From assembly GCA_021613335.1 (NCBI GenBank), contig JAJTWR010000269.1:1348501-1412500 (forward strand): a stretch of 64,000 nucleotides of DNA. The letters are read 5' to 3'. Shown here one piece after another: positions 23,120-35,297 of the stretch. Numbering within the stretch: position 1 is the stretch's first letter; the number at the start of each line of letters is the position of its first letter. A program made the translations under genes and the position numbers. This DNA comes from Whitmania pigra. Lineage: Eukaryota > Annelida > Clitellata > Hirudinida > Haemopidae. The notes under the pieces are model-generated. The model searched no databases. It saw only the letters and a list, made by a program, of their open reading frames with translations, and was not told the origin of the DNA.

Positions 23120-25163
23120 CTTAAAATGTAAGTATAATTGAACTATGTGTTCTACAAGCATCTAGCAAACATGTTAAATTCCGGCAATTAATTAATGTCC
23201 AAATACGTACTATGTTGTAATAAAGGATTGTATATGCGCTCATGCATGCCCTACTTATTTCTTTGATTGGTTCACTTGAAAGGGCGTCTAAATTTCAAAT
23301 GGAATTTAAAATGTTTAGTCAATGACCGAATTTAACAGGTCCGTAATTAATTTAAACACATATTCTACTAATCCAAACAACCATTTGTGTTTGCATCGGT
23401 TTGACTGACATAGTCGGGATATAATACATCCTCAACTTCTCAGACACTCGAATCTGAAACTTTAGGCAAGGAATTGCTGGGAAGTCAAGAATGTTTGTCT
23501 TATTAGATTACGTTTATTTCATGTAAAATTTACTCTAGTATTATTATAGTTATTGTTATATTTAATAATTTTTTTGTAACTCCTTCACCCCACAACTACT
23601 GCTATTTGATTGAATTCTAACATCATGTTTTCTGAAATCTATAATAACTGAATTGAATTGAATTGTACTTTAAGGAAACATTTTCAAAATAAAGTTAAAC
23701 CTTCGATGAAATACAAATATCTTTATTCAATTTGTGTAAACGTTCCACAATTTTGAGATCTGTCGTAATTAATTAGATAAAATTATTTAATAAATTAAAA
23801 TAATGTGTCCATATTACACTATCTAACCAGTAGGTATTTGGGAGATCGTATGAACTGTCATGTTTAAGATATTATATATAAGATATAATATTATTTTTGA
23901 AGCAAGGAAAATTCTTTTCTAAATGGGGTTCTAAAATTTTGTTTATGATGCCAAGTAATGCATAATGAGCACAATTATCTATCCTCAAAAATATTGAAGA
24001 TTATAAATCAATAATTTTAAAAATTTATGAAATAATAAAATTTTTATATTTAAAATATAAAAAAATGCATCTAATTAAACGTGACAGGACTGATCTCTTG
24101 ATGAAATTTGAATTCATCTAATAAATCTGCTCTTCTACTAATTTAGATTTTAACGAGTTTTCGTCGATCATGCTAAAACAAAAGTAAATTCAAACTGGTA
24201 TTTCATTAAAATACATTCTTTTACGAAACTCTTTACAAATTCAAACAGGATTTCTCCTCCAAACATGATCGATCTTTAAGGACAACTATAACTATTAAAT
24301 TAAAGATTTACGGAATAAACTAAGGCGATTATGTCAAATTCATAAATGTAGTGAAAAAATTAACAGAATTTAAAAAAAATTGTATTGCAATTGTAACTCT
24401 TTATAATGAGTTTACACAACTCCGTGAAATGTGGTTTTTCAAGTCAGCATTGTGAAAGTCTGAGATAAGAGAAAGCCTAGGTTAGCGGGTCGATTCATTT
24501 AAATATAAGGTGACACATCTTTCGATTCCATAATTGACAAGTTTTTTATTATCCTGACTTGTGGATGACGTTCCAATCAATTATTTTAAAACATTTTTGC
24601 AACATTTTCGAGTAGCTGACAACTTTAAGAGAGTTACGAAAAAAACCAACTAGTCGTTGTAAATGTTTAGATGTAGAAATATCGGGAGTTGTTAAGTTGA
24701 AATTATTTTAAATTAACAAATGTTCATTTTTTTATTATGTTATTAATTGTAGATATTATATTTGTGTAATTTTTCTTCATATAAAACTTTAATTATTTAT
24801 GTCCAAAATACTAAGCTCTTTAAAGATAACTTTTCTTACCAATTGTTTGATTCGAACAGACAAATTAACATGCAATCAAAATATCAGTTCCTTATTGATT
24901 TCCCATTAAATGTTTAACACATTTTATAAATAACGGATGCTTGATGACCAGTGAATAAAGTGCTTATGAAATAATATTCTTTATATTTTTAAATTGTTTA
25001 ATTATCTCTTTGATTTAATTCTAATGCTTCAACTAGAAGTTTGGTATTGAGCCAAACGTTTTAAGAATTAATAACTGAATCGTTTAACTTATTCATAAAT
25101 TTGGAGTAGTTGTGACAAATATATAACAGCAAAAGACTTTCCAAAAATTCAATGCGATTTGCG
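23120..25163. other. AT-rich gap between two minus-strand genes
   Basis: Should contain upstream exons of the hAT-interrupted gene, since its first visible exon begins at an acceptor, but none could be supported. The only structure seen is the duplicated exon fossil at about 24090-24176. Confidence 0.3.
24090..24176 (-). pseudogene. Duplicated exon fossil
   Basis: Diverged copy of the minus-strand exon at 20044-20138. Both read roughly EKSLKSxLxExQIYL, then DEFKS/MNSN and a Lys/Arg end, but the copy has an in-frame stop after QIY and no clear splice sites. It indicates local duplication of part of the neighbouring gene. Confidence 0.45.
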
Positions 25164-27920
25164 TTAATTTACAGGCTCTATGATCCTCTTTGAAGAGTTT
25201 GTTAAACTTGTAGTTATTTTGGATGCAAATGACCGACTGTTGTTGATGAACTTGTTTCCCGGTGTATCGCTTTCAATGTAAATTTCTGTGCGATCCGATG
25301 TGAAATTCTCCTTTGTATGAGAACCGTTTATAGTAACATTGGCAGCTTTTGTAATTATGGCATCAGCTAGAGTCTTCTCGTTAGGTTTCTGAAATAGCAT
25401 CACTGATCAAAATACAACTAAAATTCGTTAGTACAAAAAAAGAAAAAAGGAAAATCATAAATTAATCAAAAGTTACTTGATCGTGGTTTCGTTGAGAGAA
25501 AGTTTTCTCATCATGAACAGATAAATTTTGAAGCTGTAGATTCGGTGCCTGTACTTCAGTATTTGCCTCAAACTTTATGTTGTCACCTATTTGTGTTGTT
25601 GCTGTTGTAGCATTGTTGTGAGAAGCTGAAGATCTAGCCTTGTTTGTTTGAGTTCCACTATTTGAAGCGGGATTCGTTAATACCTGAAAAAACAAAACAA
25701 ATATGTTTCCTGATGTTAAACAGTAGATTAATTGTAACTTAATTGTAATTTTATTATCTTTATAAACCAAATAATACCTTATAATAATTAATAATGCTGT
25801 ACTTAAATTATTTATCAACGTTTGTTAACCCTTTGAATCTATCGTCATTACTCCGTCATTAGCTGAAAACTGCTTAGGGGCTCGGGTTATAGGGGGAATG
25901 GCCAGGGGAACAGGGTTCAAAGGGTTAAAATGAATTTTAAATTTTGCATTAATTTAGCACCTTGTATAAGCTTTCTAAATGTTTTTGATAATTTGTTGCA
26001 GGCAGATCATGAACGATTGTTTCCGACTGAGTTCCTGTCGATGAAAGTATTTCCCTAATTTTCTTTTCCAAATTTGCCAAATAATACAATTTATATTCAG
26101 CAAAGAGTGATTCACAATCTAATTTGATGGCTTTGTATCCGTAAGTGAAGTAAGAGTCATCGATGCCGGAATCCACTCCATCTGTCCATTTCAGGAATTT
26201 CCAACTTACCTCACCGTTTTCGTCATATATTTTCTTCATGGGTTGGCCTATTTTATTCACACACCAACATCTGGTTTTTTAAATGTATAGTTATTTTAGG
26301 TTCATGGGAAAGTCTGAAAGTCATTAAGGATAGTTTGGTTTAAGTTAACAATTACAAATTAACCAAAAAATGCCTTTAATTTAGTATATTTTTAATTTAA
26401 TGTGCAATAATATTTTCGTGATTATTTGTATTAACTTATTTATTTGTGATTCAATATTTGTGTTAAAAAAACATAAATCTACCTTTCTCTGTAATTTGTG
26501 ATGTTTAATTATTTTATTGCATGGGGCTGAAATTTATTTTTTATGACTTATGGTTTAATACTAAAAAACTAAAACTAAAAATTTGGCCCCCAGTAGTCAA
26601 ACCAAATATGACTATTTTACACTTAACATCGCTAACAATTCCCAGCAAACTACTTCGCAAGACCCATCACAGACAGGTATCACATCTTGTTTTTAAGAGT
26701 TTATAGCATCAAAATGCATTGTACCGTTCCAGAATAACGAACCTTTCCAGATAGCACTGTTTGGCAGTATAACCTCCATAGACGCTACAAGAAGGGGAAT
26801 AGCTGGCAATTGTGCCACCTTTCATAGCAACTTGCCAGCAGTCAGGCGATTTTACTGTTGGTTCCTCCCATATGACCTCTTCTGATGTGGACAAATCAAA
26901 GCCACGATAATTGACTTTAACATACGAAACGATTGTTATAAAAATTATGGAAAAATAAATAAATCAGCATAATGTTTAGTTAAGTAATTAACAAAAAATC
27001 TAGAATAAGCATGTATAAGCATAAGAATCATATCATAAAAACATACAAATGGTGGTGATAAAAAGATACGAAAACACTTACATTGTAGTTTAAAAATTAT
27101 ATTATAATTTCTCACCTCTGGGGTTTTTGGATAATTTACTCAGCTCTTCAGAAAAACTGTCATCATAGTCAAAGTCATTTTCTTCATCGTTGAGAATATA
27201 CGGTCCTGTGGATTTTCGCATCAGTTTCCAAATCTCCTTGTTGTAATTTTTGTCATTAGCCACTGGTAAATACCGAATTGTTATTTTTTTTATAAAACAT
27301 TAAGCAGCATGAAGAGAATGCAGATAATTTAATTTAATACATCTAAAATTATTTTACATAGCACTCAAATATTAATAACGGTTTTATTTTAAATCATTTA
27401 TAAGCCGGCCTAAAAAGTTATTATTATTAGAAGCAACTTGCTTATTATCTCCATTTTCAAGCAAGTTTCTTCCATGAAATTTGTTCAAGTTGAAGGACAA
27501 ATTGGAAGTTCAGAAGTTTCAAACAATAAACAGCAGCATGTTAATGATGTTGCATTTGGTAACATTTGACTAACAATTTAGCTCAAAAAGTTTTATTCCT
27601 GTGTAAATGGGTACATTTGGGGTGTAAGTGACTATATTTCTAAGATGTTGTGTTCGGATTCCAGCCTGAACTTGAAAAGGTCTCAATATAAATGCTTATT
27701 ACAACGAGCAATTAACGCTCTACGTAATTTATATTGCCTATAAATATTCTATTCAGCATTTTCATATGTTTTCGAATTTTGTAAAAAATATAAGTTAAAA
27801 TACCATTATCATCATTCATGTTCGTCATCCAATCTGCACCAGTTCTACTTTCCATTTCCTCGTGTTCTTTCATTTCCAATTTCTTGTTAATGTTCAGAAG
27901 TGATCTCAGATCTATGGACT
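25164..27920 (-). CDS. Thyroglobulin type-1 domain protein, partial model
   Basis: Minus-strand exons in transcript order: 27804-27920, 27116-27262, 26743-26881, 25961-26270, 25477-25683, 25164-25388 (stop 25164-25166). Phases agree across the joins checked. The core is a thyroglobulin type-1 fold split over two exons: YSPSC, GGYTAKQC, then after the intron RCWCVNKIG, the diagnostic C-x-C-V near the end of the domain. It is preceded by an acidic linker (NDEENDFDYDD) and followed by a helical region, then a low-complexity Asn/Thr/Ser-rich tail. Such domains occur in secreted or matrix proteins and some inhibit cysteine proteases. No signal peptide exon was identified, so the 5' end is missing. 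The donor-like GTAAAT overlapping the stop leaves the 3' end slightly open. Confidence 0.65.
25825..25928. mobile_element. piggyBac-type MITE, 96 bp plus TTAA duplication
   Basis: TTAA (25825-25828), then CCCTTTGAA at the left end, and TTCAAAGGG at the right end followed by TTAA (25925-25928). The perfect short inverted repeat with a TTAA target duplication is the piggyBac-superfamily pattern. The centre has no coding capacity. It sits in the intron between the exons at 25477-25683 and 25961-26270 of the thyroglobulin-domain gene. Confidence 0.75.
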
Positions 27921-29259
27921 CTTTTGATTAAATGTTTTGTTGCATTATTATAATAAGGTATAAAGTCAATACATAATCATAAATTGTTACAATAACTCTA
28001 ATTACTGTAAAATGCTTCTTAATTAATTGTATTTATTTAGTTATCGCAGTACAAAGTAGAATAACTGGCTTCCAACTTGAGAGGGTAACTTGAAAAGTCA
28101 TTAAGAAAATGACAAGCAGATTACAAAACCAGCAAATCATTTGACAACCAAAGTAAGTTTAACTCGAAGTGTCCAACAAACACGATTTGTTTCAGATTGG
28201 TATGGCCATAGTAACGGCAGCGTAATTAATCAGTGATGTGTAGACTCTTAAATATAAATTCTCCGACAACTAAGCAATGCAATTAAGTTTTTCTTACAAA
28301 TCTACCTGAAGCAGTTTAGATTTTTAAAAAATGACGAAATATTTGTTAAATATTAGTGCTTCAAACTAACCTGCCTAATAATTAACTCTGTTTACCGCAA
28401 TAAACTTTTAGTACGAAATAAATTGCGTTCGTATTGTAGATGGAGTGAATTGACTACGGTTTAAGTAGTTTTAATGGATAAATTAAATAATTTACAGAAC
28501 AATCAAGTTTAAAAATAGTTAAATTTATAAACTAAACGGAATAAATGAACTAAACATTAGCCGATTTTCACAGATTCTTAGAATCCTTGACATAAGCAGT
28601 AACGAAACTTTGACTTTAACGATATGCAGCTGTTAATGTATTAACCTTTCGTCCAATCACGAATAAGCAAACAAAATCATGTGAATATTATCTGCAAAAT
28701 AGATTTAATTTGCTTAGAATCTATTTTTGAGTTTTTTAGATTTTCAGCAATTGATCAGAGAATGTACTTCCACATTGGCTAAGGCGGATCCTGCTTAAAG
28801 AATTACATAAATAGCAACAATTATAGCTGTAAATCATAAAACTAACCTTTCTCGCACAATTCATGTGCTAAACAATGGAATCGTTTAATTTACAACGATG
28901 TTTGGGATGTCGAAACAGAGATTAAAATGATCGGACAATTAGAATACCAACAATAAGTAATAACTATCATGAGGTTAAATTTTGAAACGCAGAAGGATAC
29001 TGACATTTTATTATCTTTTTTTGTTGTTGTTGTTGTTGTCATCATTTATTAATTACTCATTGTCATTTTAACACTATTTAAATCTAAATGGACGCATTTG
29101 AAATGGAATTGCAATAAAAACAATTCATATAACATTAGAAATTTTACTAATGAAACAAATTCGTAAAACTAGTTTTAAGATCCTTGACTCTGAAGATGTT
29201 CATTTAATGATGCTGTAAAAAATTAAATAATTTAGTCTAATAAAAATTAGTTTCAATTA
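27921..29259. other. Upstream region of thyroglobulin-domain gene
   Basis: AT-rich, expected to hold the missing first exon(s) and promoter of the minus-strand thyroglobulin-domain gene. A (TTG)n run lies at about 29020-29039. No exon could be supported. Confidence 0.3.
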
Positions 29260-29267
29260 TATATTAC

Positions 29268-30617
29268 CAGTGTTGTGCAGTATCGAATTACATGTAATTC
29301 GTTACTGTAATTAATTACATTTTTTGGTAATTTTTACTTGTAACAATTACCAAAAAAATTTTGTACTCTTACTTGTAACAAATTACTATTTTTGGTCATA
29401 CTTTTAATTCGTTACCTTTTTGGCGCAAGACGTTACAAAGTAACATAAATAACATTTTAAATTAGTTTAATTTATTTAAAAATTTAAATTCTAGATTGTT
29501 ATTCTTTGGTTCGTTCGAGAACCTTCCCCTTCCCGATCATCGCTCATTTGTTATTGTGGTTATCGCCGGTCGTTTTTGTTTTAAATCGGAAATTGTTGAT
29601 TAGTCATACCGAAGCTTTTTTAATATATAATATTATATACATATAATAATATAAGATTTAATATATCGTAGTATGGATTCATTTGAAACCATTTTTAGTG
29701 TCGTTAGCGAAGATAAGAGGAACAAGAGTGAAGATAGTCCGTGGCCGTATTTGAACAAAATGTTCAGATTTCAATCAAAGGAAAATCATATAAGTATGCA
29801 TGCCTACTCTGCCAACAGAAACAAAAACTACATGTTCAGCATATGAAGGTTTTTCATCTAACTTGAAGAACCACGTGGAACGCATGCATCCAACAGAAGT
29901 TAAGGAATATGGTATATCTGTTGCTAACGATTGTCAAGCTTGATGAGAAACTGGTAGCCAAAATAGCATCTTCTAATGCAGCAAAAATGGACGAGCTTTG
30001 AGCTCTCGTTCATCTGATGCTGACAGTATTGAAGACAGTTTCTTCAATTGCACAAGGTCAACTGATATTCTAATGCAGTATCTTCGAGACCGATCAGATG
30101 ACATGAACATTATTACTGGAAGCGATACCCTGAAGAAATTATTTATCCAGTTGAACACTCCTCTGCCAGCTAGTGCAGCTGTTGAACGTTTATTCAGCTC
30201 TGCTGGTATGACAAAGAACAGCTGAAGGACAATAATGAGTGACAAACTATTCGAGGACTTAGTTATGTTAAAAATTAACAAAAATTTGTGATTGTAATGT
30301 AATAAATAATAAAAACACCAAAAGAATGCATTAGTTCAAATGTTATTGCTAAATGACTGTTAGTACTAGCAGTTAATACCAGTAATTGTTTTAACGATAA
30401 GAGAAACAATTCCTTTTAAATAATACGGAATGATGTATGATCACAATAATGGCGGCATCAAAGTTACTTGTAATTTTTACTTAAAAGTAACTTTTAGACG
30501 CTGTAACTTTTAACTGTTACTTGAGTAAATTTTTGTTTACTTATACTTAAGTAGCTTTTTGAGGTATTACTTTTACTTGTAACTAGTTACCGAAATGAGG
30601 TAATTTTTACAACACTG
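29268..30617 (+). mobile_element. Internally deleted hAT transposon
   Basis: The left end CAGTGTTGTGCAGTATCG and right end TTTTTACAACACTG are inverted repeats, flanked by perfect TATATTAC copies (29260-29267 and 30618-30625). Subterminal repeats of GTAATT/AATTAC type are abundant. Inside are two ends of one transposase: an N-terminal BED-type zinc finger region around 29674-29910 (KNHVERMHP, with frameshifts) and a C-terminal dimerisation domain at 30000-30290 (PLPASAAVERLFSSAG). The catalytic middle is missing. It is a non-autonomous deletion derivative of a different hAT family from the one at 20.7 kb. Confidence 0.88.
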
Positions 30618-30625
30618 TATATTAC

Positions 30626-31274
30626 ATACCTTCGTGGCTTCTTATATATCGACAAATGTATCTTTTATCATTTTGAAAGAGGAAACAATATCATAATTTT
30701 TGAAAATTTTTATTTAACTACAACTCGTCATTAGTTTAAATCTTGTAACTCAATGCTGTCATTTAATGTCAATTTCACTTACTAAATCAGCAATTATATA
30801 AGATTTATCATCTTATCAAAATAATTTGAAATATTTGCCCCTAAAATTTGAAATTTTGAATTAGCAATAAATAAAAGTCTATTAAATCATTTTCCACAAT
30901 TGCTATGCAATTTATATAAATTATTTAAAAGCTTTTCAATGACTAGTTTAAAAGTGCTGATTTTTCAATAATCTTAGACTCATTAAAAATTCTTATTATC
31001 TTATTAAATAATTAAAAAGAGGATGATGATGGTAATAATACAAAAATAATAATAATAATAATAACAAATATCTTTACTTTGCTTCGTGGGAATAATTTTG
31101 TTGATATGAAAAATAAGTAAATTATTACTATTTGCAATGCAAATGCATTTTTTATTCTAAAATAAATTGGGTTTGGTTATAAGTCTGGAAAATTTAATTA
31201 TTATATTTTCATAAAGTCTTATTTTATATATGTTATTTCACTCAACTACGTAATTTTTGCGTTTAATTTAACAG
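30626..31274. other. Intergenic, AAT simple repeat
   Basis: AT-rich with an (AAT)n run near 31045-31064. No gene seen. Confidence 0.35.
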
Positions 31275-31407
31275 ATGAATTTTAATGAATGAGAAGATGA
31301 AACTAACAAGTGCATATCAACAACTTCAACATGCGTCGAAAAAAAAGGAAATTAAGAGTGCGGATGTTTCCATGGTTTTCAGCGGAATATTTAAGATGAA
31401 TGTCAAG
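31275..31407 (+). pseudogene. Orphan calcium-binding EGF exon, inverted relative to gene A
   Basis: The plus-strand segment aligns along its length with the EGF_CA exons at 47627-47755 and 56847-56975, from the acceptor AACAG through the ACAAGTGCA, AACTTCAAC and CATGCGTC stretches to a GTATT donor. TGTGA has become TGAGA, giving a stop, and the frame is decayed. It is the only plus-strand piece of the receptor family at this spot, next to a minus-strand family member. Confidence 0.6.
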
Positions 31408-31474
31408 GTATTATTGATAATTAATAACTATAATTATATGATTGCTGTCACATGTAGGAATGACATCTTCAGAA

Positions 31475-34180
31475 TTAACTTAATTTGAACGCCAATAAAT
31501 TCACATTTTGTAACAAATTACCGTGACAATAATCCAACCAGAAACTCTTAGCAAATCCTTCGCTGCAAATGCATTCGGAAAAATCTCCTGTTGTTCCATG
31601 CACTGTCTGGCACACATGTTCTCCACAATCTCCGTTGTTGACGGAACAATCTTAACATTTAGCAGAAGTAAAAGTATTTAAATCTTTAATTATAAATATT
31701 AAAATTTAATTTACATTTCATAATACAAAATACTAAAATTGATAATCAAGTTTGAATTATAGTGACCACGCAACTTCTGCGACGTTACACCTAACCTCTC
31801 ATGGTACAATCCTCTCCAGTCCATCCATCTTCACATCGCTTGTTTCCACAAATTCCGTCCAAATCTAGCTCAGATCCATTGTTGCAGTGATGGTAAGTAT
31901 TGAAATAACTTGATCCTCCGTTTTCAGCATATACTGTGAGTTAAATGGACACAATGGATTGAATTGCAAAAATGTCCTCCAATGATCCAGTTAACATAAT
32001 AAATAAATTGATACTTTCCGATATTTTTGTTAATTAAATAACTTTACTTAACATATCGTTGAATAGATTTTCACATTACAGATACATTTTCAAAAGTAAG
32101 ACACTATAATCAGAAACTAGAATAAAGGCTTTTCCTGTCTGTTCCTCCATATTTTTCTAACGGACTTCCGCTGCAAGTTATGTTGCAAGAGCTTTCGTCA
32201 ACATCGAGCTTCGAATAAAGATTTCCACATCCGCATTCACTTCCATTCTGTTTATTTTAATAATAACAACATTTTAATGTAAACACTAACAAAGAATAAA
32301 GTTTCTTAACTTAAATTACTTAAATATTCCAACATTCACAATTTTGTTTTAGAGAAGCAATACCTGAATTCTGAAAAATAGGAAGTTGTTTTTTGCACAA
32401 TAATTTTGACATTTTTCTACTGCCATGTCCTCGTCATATTTAATAAAATCCCCTGGAGACGCATTGGAACAACCAATATATCTACGTTGAATATTCTTCA
32501 AGAATTTTAATGGGAACACTGAAGTAATCAGTAACTAATTAATTAAGTTATTAAACTTTAGTTAATACCATACAAATCTTACCCTCATAGACAGAAATTT
32601 TATTTGAACTTCCGCAATAATCAACACCTCCAGGACACAAAACATTGCATTCGGAAAGAGAAAAGTAATGCTTTGTTTCATTTCCACAAACACATTGTGC
32701 CACCTTGAATCAATAATTAAAAACTACAATGTATAAAGTAGAAGGAACTAATAAAAGCTTAATACACTACTTTCAAATCCACTTTTAATACCTTAATAAG
32801 AAACTCTTCTATGTGAACTTTAGTTGTTTGATTTTGATTAATGAATAATAAACCACAGACCTGAATTCCGGCGTAAAAGTAATTCAAGTTCTCGCATTTA
32901 TAGATGAAATTCTCATGACTAATATTTAATCCAATTGCCTCGCTATTCAGTAATCTTTTGAAACAGCCAATATAATTAATATCTGAATAAAATGTTTTTA
33001 ATATTGAACTAAAATATATTTTGATTTTTAAAATATAATAATCTAAATAAGAATAACCCACATTCACTCAGAACCGCTAATTCCGAAATAGTAAGAAATG
33101 GTTTTCCTATTTGCCGTAGAATAACGTAACGAGAATAAGCTTTTTTATCCTGACATTGTAACTGTAAACTACCATCAGGAGCCAATAATCCGTTATATTG
33201 AACGCAAAGTTTGTAATCACGATTTAATGTTTTATTTATTTGTGGATCAAAAACATTTGAAAGGCCGATAACGAAGTTATCATCTGAAATAATGATCATC
33301 ATAGCGTTGCATCAAATAATGTTAACGTTTGACCATTTACTTACCGCAAGTACGGCAGTCAGGTATGAAATATATTACACTTTCAACCCGATAAGGTCTT
33401 CCAAGATCTACCACAAACCACCCACTATCCTCTTCATTGGCGGCTTGTGCAAAAGTCTCAAAAGCATTTCCATCAACGGCATATCTGGCGTGTCTTTCGT
33501 TATAAACAGAACTAAGGTAAGCTCTCTTATGTAGAGCAACATTTAACTGTGTACCTTCATCTGCACATAAATTGATAAATATTGTAAAAGCAATGATGTG
33601 TTTCAAAGTGGTGAACCATCAACATCTAATACATTTTTAATGCTCTGGGTAGCATAAATTTTTTGTCTGGAAATAGTTCATCGCATCAAAAAACTCACAA
33701 ACAACAAGCAGATAATGTTAAATATTAATTCGGACATAATAAGTCAAAGAATTGTTAATGAATTTATAGAAGTTGAGCGTTGAGCTTAATTACTCGAAAG
33801 TTTAAGTAATGTGGCTAATGTAAAGGGCTACTCAAATGTGTGTCCGAAGTCTTAAATTATTAAATTACTTAAACAAAATTGAAAAAATAATTCAAAATCA
33901 ATGTATTAAAATGAAAAAGTAAGTTTATTCTTTTAGTTTAAAAATTACGGGGCATAATCCCCTGATGAGGGTTAGCAGTTAATGGTTTAGTTCAGGGTTG
34001 TTGCTTATTCTACAAGAGTAAAGAAATATTTTGCTAGGCAGCACTGATTGATCATAATATTTTTAGTAAACATTCGCTAATCTTGGCAATATTTGATTTT
34101 GGCACAGTGAGTAAATATATTAATAGAAACTTACTCTGAATAGCGAACAAGCAAATTAAATTAATCGTTTTTATCAACAT
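31475..34180 (-). CDS. RPTP-like A: lectin/WSC/EGF ectodomain gene lacking membrane and phosphatase exons
   Basis: Minus-strand exons: 34135-34180 (signal peptide MLIKTINLICLFAIQ), 33345-33560, 33062-33283, 32861-32982, 32583-32704, 32364-32518, 32118-32247, 31796-31933, 31522-31650. They match the first nine exons of genes B-D in order and phase. Domains: fucolectin/F5-8C-like ([28 protein letters not shown]), two WSC domains (YIGCF...CICG-like pairs) and Cys-rich modules ([14 protein letters not shown]). The second WSC has Tyr where relatives have Cys (EKYGG against ICGG). No EGF_CA, membrane or phosphatase exons follow on the minus strand. Reading through the last donor adds about 15 residues to a stop at 31475, giving a possible soluble secreted lectin-like protein. 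The alternatives are a pseudogene or a member split by an inversion. Confidence 0.65.
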
Positions 34181-34649
34181 AGTCGACACTGATCACAAAC
34201 TAAGTCTTCTAAGCTCAAACAACAAACCGGTATAAATTCCTGCACTATTTAATCAGCTATTATCGGAGGTAATTTCATAAAGCTGAGGCATTATTAATTT
34301 CAGACGAGGATCTTTCTATCCGAGCTTAATTAATAATCTGGATGGGATTTCTTGAAGATCCTTGTGTTTCTAGTCTTGAATGGCTGACATTTAATATGCA
34401 ATTTTTACCATTTATGTAAACAAATCCCTTTTAATATAAGCAAGCGTTTATAACACACATTATGCATTTCTTTTGGCTAAAGATAATCACGTAAATTCTG
34501 TTATAATTTATTTTTATTTAAACATCACGTTCAAAGAGAATTATAATTTATTTAGAAATAAAAATGTATTATGTTAGTTGACCGACAATAATAAATATCT
34601 TTAAAATATTTTGATTGGACAGGTTGCTCGTGTCATTGACCTCAGGATT
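34181..34649. other. Promoter-side intergenic of RPTP-like A
   Basis: Short region between the signal-peptide exon of gene A and the stop of the ALYREF-like ORF. It probably holds the promoter of A. No element was recognised. Confidence 0.3.
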
Positions 34650-35297
34650 TTACATATAATTGGAAGCTAATGGACGATATGAACTGGCAACATCTTGATA
34701 ACGGCTTGTAAAATTCTTTCTATCCGAGCTTACTTGATAATTTTGATATGGTTTTCTAAAGACCCTTATGTCTCTGGTCTTGAGTGGCTGACTAGCATTG
34801 TTTCTGTTTCTGAAACTAACCCTTTCAAGAATATTTGATCTCTTTTCCTTCTTAACATTGTCCAATCTCTCGTGCCTTTCATCGACTAAACTCATCTTCA
34901 TCTGCCTTCCGTCAAGGAGAACGTTGTTGAATTTGTTCATGGCAATGTTGGCATCGTTATGTCTGACGAATATCACCTCCCCTGTTCCTGTGCTGCTTCC
35001 GTCCTCTTTGAAGAAGATTGAGACTTTTTTGACAGGTCCAATTGAGTTGAAGAGTTCACTCAGGTCAGAATTTGTGACGCTATATTTCAAGTTGTCGATG
35101 AGGATCCTGCACTTTTTCTCGTGTTGAGTGCTCTTTTTGATGATGCTTCTGGCATCGAAGTGTCTTTTCATGTTGACATGGTAACGAGAAATGTTTATAT
35201 TTTCCATTGTGTTTCTAGATTGCTTGAAGAATGTATTCGTTGGAGAAGAATCTAATGCGAATGCTCTGTGTGAAAATGAAAATGGCATTGTAGTCAT
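34650..35297 (-). CDS. Intronless ALYREF/THOC4-like RNA-binding protein
   Basis: A 215-residue single-exon ORF from ATG 35295-35297 to TAA 34650-34652. A central RRM has the RNP2-like RILIDNLKYSVT and an RNP1-like GTGEVIFVRH, with ELFNSIGPVKKV between and LDGRQMKMSLV at the end, the arrangement of the ALY/REF mRNA-export adaptor family. The Arg/Lys-rich C-terminal tail fits that family; N-terminal Gly/Arg boxes are weak. The lack of introns in a very intron-rich neighbourhood suggests a retrocopy that stayed open, and so possibly functional. Product class is confident; the exact orthologue is not. Confidence 0.75.
   Translation of the reverse strand: MTTMPFSFSHRAFALDSSPTNTFFKQSRNTMENINISRYHVNMKRHFDARSIIKKSTQHEKKCRILIDNLKYSVTNSDLSELFNSIGPVKKVSIFFKEDGSSTGTGEVIFVRHNDANIAMNKFNNVLLDGRQMKMSLVDERHERLDNVKKEKRSNILERVSFRNRNNASQPLKTRDIRVFRKPYQNYQVSSDRKNFTSRYQDVASSYRPLASNYM

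Noticed and set aside
33292..33534. Plus-strand frame across RPTP-like A
   Set aside because: Antisense shadow of the conserved lectin-domain exon; similar shadows occur at 36563-36793 and 54934-55161.
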